DNA from: Candidatus Poribacteria bacterium
Lineage (GTDB): Bacteria; Poribacteria; WGA-4E; UBA9662
Reading direction: 5' to 3'
Assembly (NCBI GenBank): GCA_002709695.1
Contig: PAQF01000042.1
Span: 1 to 57,353, forward strand
DNA length: 57,353 bases
A program made the translations under genes and the position numbers. Position 1 is the first letter of the stretch, and every line of letters begins with the position of its first letter. The notes beneath the pieces were generated by a model. That model saw only the letters and a program-made list of their open reading frames with translations. It ran no database searches and was not told the origin of the DNA. Below are positions 51,758 to 57,353 of the stretch, piece after piece.

Positions 51758-53254
51758 ATGAAATGTAACCTTTGTTTAGTCTTGATTTTTACTCAGATGT
51801 TTTGGTTACTTATAGTTTTTACTGCTTTTGCCGATAATCCACTCGTTTACCAAATTGATATCCGCAATGAAATTGGGAATGGTTTACGTGTTTACATTGA
51901 AAAAGGGATCAAGGAAGCTGAGCTTAATCAAGCGAGTGCAATTATTTTCGATGTCCACACACCAGGTGGTGCGTTAAACGCAGCACGCGATATTATTGAT
52001 GTGATCCAACGAGCGGAAATACCTACCATTGCGTTTGTCAATACTGAAGCGATTTCTGCTGGAGCGATGATATCTTTGGCATGTGATCAAATTGTTATTC
52101 GGAGAGGGGGAACAATTGGTGATGCCGCGCCAGTTTCGATTCAAGGGCAGGAGGTTGGGGAAAAAGCCGTTTCATATGTGCGAGGGAAAATTAGTGCAAC
52201 TGCTGAGCGCCAAGGTCGGAATCCTGACTTGGCGGCTTCTATGGTAGACAAAAAACTTTGCCTTGTTAAGTATGATAATGGTGATATTGTTGCGCTGCGC
52301 CCGGATGAATACAAAAAGGAACGTGAAGCAGAAAAGCAAATGGAGATTATTGCAGCGGAAGGTGAATTGTTAACGTTAACAGCTGAGCAATCACTTGAAT
52401 ATAATTTGGCGGAAGCAATTGCTGAGAATCGTGAAGAGATTCTGCAGATGTATTCTGTTATTGAAGTTGATGGTGAATTAATGGTTTTAACACAAGAAGC
52501 TGTTATGTTGAAACAAGATGAGTTGGAGAAGGGACAAATTATAGAATTAGCGTCGTTGGCTGATGCAGAGGTTAAAAGAGTTGCCCCGTCGTTTGCTGAT
52601 AATATTGTGATTTTTTTTACAAATCCGGTTATTAGTTCTCTTCTGCTTTCATTAGGTATGCTGGGGCTCTTTATCGAAATTCGATCCCCAGGTTTTGGGT
52701 TGCCTGGATTGATAGGTGTGATATGTCTTGGCCTTTTCTTTGGTGGTCATATGCTGAGTCAAGTTGAAGCTCAGTATGCTTTGCTTGCTTTTGTTTTGGG
52801 GATAGGTCTATTAGTGGTAGAGGTGTTTGTGATTCCAGGGTTTGGGGTAGCAGGTATTGCAGGGATTGGATGTATTGTCTATAGTGTGTTTTTTATTTTT
52901 GAAAACGCCTATCAAACAGAACAAGCCATTTTTTTTCTTGGTGTTTCTGCCCTGATGACCATAGTATTTTTGTTTGTTGTTGGCTATTTTTTGCCTAAAA
53001 CTCAAGCTTGGCAACATCTTGTTTTGCAATCGGAAATGGGATCAGATAAAGGGTTTCATTCTGCCGCGGAGGATTATTCGGGACATCTAGGCCAGACTGG
53101 TGTTGCACTAACTGTGCTTCGGCCTGCAGGTACTGCTATGATCGAAAATAAAAGGCTGGATGTTGTCAGTGTTGGTGACTTTATTGAAGTTGATGTGCCG
53201 ATTCAGGTGGTTAATGTTGAAGGTTCAAAAATTATGGTTGAAAAGGACCGTTGA
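51758..53254 (+). CDS. NfeD-type membrane-bound ClpP-class serine protease
   Basis: 498 residues from ATG 51758 (AGAGG 9 nt upstream). It has a signal peptide (about 1-25), a ClpP-like protease domain (about 30-180) with the catalytic Ser in ISAGAMISLA, then a linker, four to five membrane spans (about 285-420) and a C-terminal soluble NfeD OB-fold (GQTGVALTVLRPAGTAMIEN). NfeD proteins are partnered with flotillin-like proteins and often sit in the same operon, as here (53478, 54403). A perfect palindrome follows the stop and may end the transcript. Confidence 0.9.
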   Translation: MKCNLCLVLIFTQMFWLLIVFTAFADNPLVYQIDIRNEIGNGLRVYIEKGIKEAELNQASAIIFDVHTPGGALNAARDIIDVIQRAEIPTIAFVNTEAISAGAMISLACDQIVIRRGGTIGDAAPVSIQGQEVGEKAVSYVRGKISATAERQGRNPDLAASMVDKKLCLVKYDNGDIVALRPDEYKKEREAEKQMEIIAAEGELLTLTAEQSLEYNLAEAIAENREEILQMYSVIEVDGELMVLTQEAVMLKQDELEKGQIIELASLADAEVKRVAPSFADNIVIFFTNPVISSLLLSLGMLGLFIEIRSPGFGLPGLIGVICLGLFFGGHMLSQVEAQYALLAFVLGIGLLVVEVFVIPGFGVAGIAGIGCIVYSVFFIFENAYQTEQAIFFLGVSALMTIVFLFVVGYFLPKTQAWQHLVLQSEMGSDKGFHSAAEDYSGHLGQTGVALTVLRPAGTAMIENKRLDVVSVGDFIEVDVPIQVVNVEGSKIMVEKDR

Positions 53255-53259
53255 CAGAC

Positions 53260-53289
53260 AAATTAAACTTCTCTAGAGAAGTTTAATTT
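53260..53289. terminator. Perfect 15-bp palindrome after nfeD
   Basis: AAATTAAACTTCTCT (53260-53274) is followed directly by its exact reverse complement (53275-53289), only 5 nt after the nfeD stop. Position suits a transcription terminator, although the following T-run is weak (GTTTAATTTGC). The central TCTAGA would form the loop. Confidence 0.6.
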
Positions 53290-53477
53290 GCTGGTAGGTT
53301 CTCTGGATTCTTCTGAGGTTGCTTGTCACTTAAGTTGTCGTTTTCATATATGGTTGAAGAAGCTTTCTTTCAATGGCTTTCGCGTTTTTGCTGAAGTTCG
53401 ATGTGCTTTTTCAGAGATTTAGTGTAATTCAATACTTGAATAAGATTAATCAAAGTCTCTTTGTGGAGGATTAAATT

Positions 53478-54374
53478 TTGGATCCTATGACTTTTGTCAT
53501 TGTGATAGCAGTCGCAGGTGTCGTTTTTTTTCTATTTCTCATTTGGCTAGTACCGGTGGGATTATGGATTGCGGCGCTTGCTGCAGGTGTTCGTATACGA
53601 ATTTTTGGTGATCTAGTTGGAATGAGATTGCGGAAGGTTAGCCCAGGAGTGGTTGTTAATTCTCTTATTAGTTCGACGAAGGCGGGGCTAAGTTTGCTAG
53701 CTGCTGATTTAGAGGCACACTATTTGGCCCGAGGTAACGTTGGACGGGTTGTCAACGCGCTGATTGCTGCAGATAAAGCGGGCATAGAACTTGGTTTTCA
53801 GCAAGCGACGGCGATTGATTTAGCTGGTCGTGATGTTTTTGACGCTGTTCAGGTTAGTGTGAATCCACGTGTTATTACGACACCAGAGATCTCAGCAGTT
53901 GCTATCGATGGAGTACAATTGGTTGCTGTCTCTCGTGTAACTGTCCGAGCCAATATTCAGCGTTTAGTAGGTGGTGCTGGGGAAGAAACCATTATTGCTA
54001 GAGTTGGTGAAGGTATTGTTAGTGCTATTGGGTCAGCAGAGACCTACGAAGATGTTCTTGAAAACCCAGATATCATTTCGCGCACAGTTCTTGAACGTGG
54101 ACTTGATTCTGGAACAGCTTATGATATCCTCTCAATTGATATAGCTGATATCAACGTTGGGCGGAATATTGGTGCGGAACTAAAGGCCGAGCAAGCGGAA
54201 GCAGATACGCTAGTTGCTAAAGCAAAAGCTGAAGAGCGTCGTGCCATGGCCGTAGCACGTAAACAGGAAATGACTGCCAAGGTTCAAGAGATGCGAGCAA
54301 AGGTAGTGGAGGCAGAAGCTAAGGTGCCTCGTGCTCTTGCTTCCGCATTTCGTTCAGGTAACCTCAATACGTAA
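53478..54374 (+). CDS. floA: Flotillin-like protein FloA, first copy
   Basis: 298 residues. A membrane hairpin or segment at about 5-35 ([14 protein letters not shown]) is followed by [14 protein letters not shown] and the SPFH-type domain ([29 protein letters not shown]). The C terminus is a long helical, Ala/Glu/Lys-rich stretch (about 230-290). FloA scaffolds membrane microdomains, often with NfeD. GGAGG at 53466 supports the TTG start at 53478. It is shorter at the C-terminal end than the second copy, ending NLNT. Confidence 0.9.
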   Translation: MDPMTFVIVIAVAGVVFFLFLIWLVPVGLWIAALAAGVRIRIFGDLVGMRLRKVSPGVVVNSLISSTKAGLSLLAADLEAHYLARGNVGRVVNALIAADKAGIELGFQQATAIDLAGRDVFDAVQVSVNPRVITTPEISAVAIDGVQLVAVSRVTVRANIQRLVGGAGEETIIARVGEGIVSAIGSAETYEDVLENPDIISRTVLERGLDSGTAYDILSIDIADINVGRNIGAELKAEQAEADTLVAKAKAEERRAMAVARKQEMTAKVQEMRAKVVEAEAKVPRALASAFRSGNLNT

Positions 54375-54402
54375 CAAGACGAATTGAAAGGAAATATCTA
54401 AA

Positions 54403-55422
54403 ATGGCTTCACTCCCAATTGTTTTATTTGTTATCCTCGGCTTGTTTGCCGTGGTTCTTCTTACTGTTGTTCCAGTTGGTTTATGGATTAGTGCAATTTC
54501 TGCTGGGGTACGTGTGCGTATCTTTGGCGACTTAGTAGCCATGCGCTTACGCCGTGTTCCTCCCAGTCAGATTGTAATGCCTCAAATTGAAGCAACAAAA
54601 GCAGGTTTGAGACTGTCATTAGATAACTTAGAAGCGCATTATCTTGCTGGTGGGCAGGTTTCAAATGTTGTCTCAGCACTGATAGCGGCAGACAAGGCAA
54701 ATATTGATCTTGACTTTGGTCGTGCCGCTGCTATTGATTTGGCTGGCCGTGATGTTTTAGAAGCGGTTCAGATGAGTGTAAACCCAGCTATTATCAATGT
54801 TCCTGATGATAGTGAAGGTAAGCGGGGAATTACAGCCGTTGCTCGTGATGGTATCCAATTGATCGTCAAGGCTCGTGTTACGGTAAAAGCTAATATTGAT
54901 CGGTTAGTTGGTGGTGCAACAGAGGAAACTATTATTGCTCGTGTTGGTCAGGGAATCATTACTACCATTGGGTCGGCTTCAACTCACAAAGATGTTCTTG
55001 AAAGTCCTGAGAGAATTACTATAGAAGTCATGGAAAAAGGGTTGGCAGCTGGTACAGCATTTGAAATTTTATCGATTGATATTGCTGATATTGATATTGG
55101 TGATAATATTGGTGCTAAGTTGCAGACTGATCAGGCAGAAGCCGAGTTAAAAATTGCTCAAGCCAAAGCTGAGGAAAAGCGTGCACAAGCCGAAGCCGAA
55201 GAGGAAGAAATGAAAGCATTGGTCGAGGAACGAACTATTGATTTGATCGCTGCTGATGCTGAAGTGCCGCTTTCAATTGCGGATTCTTTCAATTCAGAAA
55301 GAATGAGTGTGATGGATTATTACAATTTACGTAATGTCATCGCTGACACGGAAATGCGACAGGCAATTGCATCTCCTGACCAAGAGTCGACAGGGTCAAG
55401 CCATTCAATTGGCATGTCATAA
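54403..55422 (+). CDS. floA: Flotillin-like protein FloA, second copy
   Basis: 339 residues. It is closely related to the preceding protein: [20 protein letters not shown], then the same SPFH-type blocks ([29 protein letters not shown]) and a helical coiled-coil-like region. It has a longer C-terminal tail with [16 protein letters not shown], the family's normal end. The two genes are 28 nt apart on the same strand, so they arose by tandem duplication and are likely to form mixed oligomers. A small membrane protein follows. Confidence 0.9.
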   Translation: MASLPIVLFVILGLFAVVLLTVVPVGLWISAISAGVRVRIFGDLVAMRLRRVPPSQIVMPQIEATKAGLRLSLDNLEAHYLAGGQVSNVVSALIAADKANIDLDFGRAAAIDLAGRDVLEAVQMSVNPAIINVPDDSEGKRGITAVARDGIQLIVKARVTVKANIDRLVGGATEETIIARVGQGIITTIGSASTHKDVLESPERITIEVMEKGLAAGTAFEILSIDIADIDIGDNIGAKLQTDQAEAELKIAQAKAEEKRAQAEAEEEEMKALVEERTIDLIAADAEVPLSIADSFNSERMSVMDYYNLRNVIADTEMRQAIASPDQESTGSSHSIGMS

Positions 55423-55526
55423 GTGTGGAAGTTTATAAAATAGTACTCTCAAGTAATAGTGTAATTGGTTTCAGTCGAAGGTTTTGTATGAATTGTAATC
55501 TTTATTTAAGATAGAGAAGCATTCTA

Positions 55527-55943
55527 ATGGAAGAAATTTTTCAAGTAATTGCGTTTATTGTCTTCGGAATTTTCGTTCTGGTTCGCAGATTTTTCAGAAG
55601 TAAGAAACTAGCTGATCAAGACCCAGAGGCTCAGGATGAAGGTGGTATGAAAATGCCCTCTTGGTTGGAGGAAGTCATTGAGGGTGATAAGATTCAAGAA
55701 CCAATGCCGCCTCAGCAAGAACAAACGCAAACAGCCTCTCCCGAAATAGAGCAGGTAGAAATAGAACAGCCTGTTGCTTCTACCAATAAGATAGAACCTG
55801 ATGAACCTTCCTCCGTACTGGCGACAGTGCCTTCTGAGGAAAGACAGGTCGCAGGTTTATCCGTACCTCTAAGCCCGAAGACGTTTCGGCAAGCGATTAT
55901 TCTCTCAGAAATTCTTAAACCACCAAAATCCATTCAAAAGTAA
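55527..55943 (+). CDS. Small membrane-anchored protein with Pro/Glu-rich linker
   Basis: 138 residues. An N-terminal membrane segment (about 5-22, IAFIVFGIFVLVRRFF) is followed by a basic stretch, an acidic Pro/Gln/Glu-rich linker and a short conserved-looking C terminus (FRQAIILSEILKPPKS). The last motif is seen in small proteins of related phyla downstream of flotillin genes, as far as I can recall, so it may be a short helical docking element. It lies 104 nt after floA2 on the same strand. Function unknown. Confidence 0.7.
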   Translation: MEEIFQVIAFIVFGIFVLVRRFFRSKKLADQDPEAQDEGGMKMPSWLEEVIEGDKIQEPMPPQQEQTQTASPEIEQVEIEQPVASTNKIEPDEPSSVLATVPSEERQVAGLSVPLSPKTFRQAIILSEILKPPKSIQK

Positions 55944-56227
55944 TTTTTGGTTTCGAATTCGATCTCGGTACCTCTATCCTGTTGATCTCCTATAATTTGA
56001 GATTTGAAAACGGGCAGGTTTAGAATTTCTAAAGTTATATGATCAGGGTGAAGTGAAAGTGGTTGGCGTTTATTGCTATCTTAGTGAAGACTGAGATTCC
56101 TGTTGTTTTTTTGCTTGACCTACAGAAATTGTCTTTCCGTCTGTTTTTTAAAGGCATACTTCGGTCGTGGCAATAGCTAGCCAGAAAAATCTTAGGTGAT
56201 TCAGAGCTTGCAATATGTTTCTCACCT

Positions 56228-56290
56228 GGATCCTTTCGTCTGAACATGTTAGAAGCAAAAACTTGCTATGATGTTCAGACGAAAGGATCC
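56228..56290. repeat. 20-bp perfect inverted repeat with nested hairpin
   Basis: Left arm GGATCCTTTCGTCTGAACAT (56228-56247); exact reverse complement at 56271-56290; 23-nt loop. Inside the loop AGCAA (56254-56258) and TTGCT (56263-56267) form a second small stem with loop AAAC. No T-run follows the right arm. It could be a stable RNA hairpin, a regulator site or a mobile-element trace. Confidence 0.8.
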
Positions 56291-56397
56291 GAATAAGTTT
56301 TCCTTTGATTCAGGTTGGTAACCCATACAGTTTTTTTCTGGATTGGTTATCCTTAGAAGTAAAAGTTGTTATGATAGCCAGAGCCAGAGAGGAACTT

Positions 56398-56511
56398 ATG
56401 TCCATATGGGTGTTTAAAACTGATTGTTTCTCACCGATTTTGGCCTTGACTTTTCTTGGTATATCATTCATATTGTCTCAAGCTTTTTTTACAGTAAAAG
56501 AGTGGAAATAA
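56398..56511 (+). CDS. Possible single-span membrane micro-protein
   Basis: 37 codons from ATG 56398, with AGAGG 6 nt upstream. The sequence MSIWVFKTDCF then ILALTFLGISFILSQAFF (one membrane span) ends FTVKEWK. Good spacing and a clear membrane segment make it more than random, but it has no family match and may be chance. It lies 108 nt after the 20-bp inverted repeat. Confidence 0.35.
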   Translation: MSIWVFKTDCFSPILALTFLGISFILSQAFFTVKEWK

Positions 56512-56694
56512 AGATAGTCATAATAGCTCGTTTGATTCTTATGCCAGTTATGTTGTTTTTCTTCTTGTAGATCTATTACTTATTGTCGGTTTTGTTATGG
56601 ATTAGGGTTTTTTGTCATGTGTATTTTGACGAATTGACTTGGTCGGAATATCATCAGCAAATTTATAATATTAAGTGGAAAGGGAATTGATTGA

Positions 56695-57353
56695 ATGTCT
56701 GAGAAAACTTATCGTGTTGGTATAATTGGTTGTGGAGGGATGGGAAGATCCCATGCAAACGCTTGGAAAGATCACCCTCGTACTACAGTAGTAACATGCA
56801 GTGATCTGTTTCCCGAAGCGGCTGAAAGCTTCGCCGAATCACAAGAACTGGAAAGTCATTACGGTGATTTTAACCAAATGCTTGAGAAGGAAAATCTCGA
56901 TATTGTTTCAATTACGACTTGGCAGAGTGTTCGGTTAGAACCAACGGTAGCTGCCGCGAAGGCCGGTGTGGCAGGGATCATTACTGAGAAACCGATGTCT
57001 GGCTCTTTAGGAGCGGCAGATGATATGATGGCAGCGTGCGATGAAAGTGGGACGAAACTGGTAGTTGGGCACCAACGGAGATTTGGTCCCCAGAATAGTG
57101 AAGCACGCCGCTTGATTCAAGAAGGTGCAATTGGACAACCTCAAACTATGCTAAGACGTGATGGATTGGGATTGCTGAACCGTGGAACTCATGAAATTGA
57201 TGAAATGCGTTACATTTTGGGAGACCCAGAACCACTTTGGTTGATTGGACAGGTTTCGCGAAAAACTGACAAATGGGAACGTCGGGTAAGATGTGAAGAT
57301 CTTTGTTTTGGTGAGGTCTGCTTTGAAGGTGGTATACGTGGCATTTATGAGAG
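56695..57353 (+). CDS. Gfo/Idh/MocA-family oxidoreductase, cut by the window end
   Basis: The start ATG 56695 has AAGGGA about 10 nt upstream. About 219 codons are visible. YRVGIIGCGGMGRSHA is the NAD(P)-binding start, IITEKPMSG the family signature (near residue 100), and VVGHQRRFGP and NRGTHEIDEMRYIL the later core. It probably oxidises a sugar or polyol. It is the second member of this family in the window and differs in sequence from the one at 11490-12473. Confidence 0.88.
   Translation, partial: MSEKTYRVGIIGCGGMGRSHANAWKDHPRTTVVTCSDLFPEAAESFAESQELESHYGDFNQMLEKENLDIVSITTWQSVRLEPTVAAAKAGVAGIITEKPMSGSLGAADDMMAACDESGTKLVVGHQRRFGPQNSEARRLIQEGAIGQPQTMLRRDGLGLLNRGTHEIDEMRYILGDPEPLWLIGQVSRKTDKWERRVRCEDLCFGEVCFEGGIRGIYE

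Larger units (their letters stand above)
55944..56694. other. Intergenic region with inverted repeat and possible micro-protein
   Basis: About 750 bases between the flotillin block and the last gene. It contains the 20-bp inverted repeat at 56228-56290 and a 37-codon frame at 56398. Otherwise no gene is seen. The region is AT-rich. Confidence 0.5.

Overview
The window looks like a chromosomal stretch from an uncultivated bacterium of the Candidatus Poribacteria type, or a close relative. This is inferred from gene content, not from a marker gene. Three large secreted proteins end in the same C-terminal cell-surface tag (YPNPxNPETWIP..., ending in a lysine). The window also holds three PhyH-family dioxygenases, several IolE-like sugar isomerases and Gfo/Idh/MocA oxidoreductases, a DUF6807 protein, a mandelate racemase/enolase protein and WG-repeat proteins. 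The DNA is AT-rich and TTG or GTG starts are common. I see no rRNA, tRNA, CRISPR array, intact transposase or prophage.

Layout. 1-2750: a broken sugar-binding-protein end, a decayed surface-tag remnant, a GC-richer IolE-like isomerase closed by a perfect palindrome, and a PhyH dioxygenase. 3101-11454: a ten-gene same-strand run with 4-nt overlaps at its start. It encodes a double-domain molybdate/tungstate binding protein, permease and ATPase, a MoaD-like sulfur carrier ending in Gly-Gly, a UxuA-like TIM barrel, a MoeB/ThiF-like E1 enzyme, a PHP phosphoesterase, an anchored extracytoplasmic protein and an FtsX-like permease interrupted by an in-frame TAG. 11490-15008: a dehydrogenase pair divergent from a DUF6807 gene, with a strikingly symmetric divergent promoter between them. 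15024-22788: a WG-repeat protein, an isomerase, two more PhyH proteins (one frameshifted), a PIG-V-like membrane glycosyltransferase, a metallophosphoesterase and a C45 acyltransferase.

22907-28409: two divergent secreted proteins with the C-terminal tag, one WG/dockerin and one subtilisin-like protease. 28410-35479: nicotinamidase, a P-loop nucleotide kinase, an enolase-superfamily dehydratase, LarC, MurQ and a glyoxalase-like protein, with long non-coding gaps. 35993-42376: a compact three-gene cell-surface operon (IPT/Ig/dockerin protein, BACON/beta-propeller lipoprotein, FGE-like protein without the catalytic cysteines). 43046-51695: PPi-type phosphofructokinase, methyltransferase, DUF4340 protein, GNAT, GH2 glycosidase, ROK kinase and SIS isomerase. 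51758-55943: NfeD, two tandem flotillin-like FloA paralogues and a small membrane protein. The end holds a 20-bp inverted repeat with a nested hairpin, a possible micro-protein, and the start of another Gfo/Idh/MocA gene cut by the window edge.

Functionally the genes suggest a heterotroph that degrades sugars, sugar acids and amino sugars (GH2, ROK, SIS, MurQ, enolase-superfamily dehydratase, isomerases). It appears to invest in surface-displayed repeat proteins and to have a dedicated metal/sulfur-transfer locus. The Mo/W-type operon at 3.1-11.5 kb and the tagged surface proteins are the strongest candidates for under-described systems.
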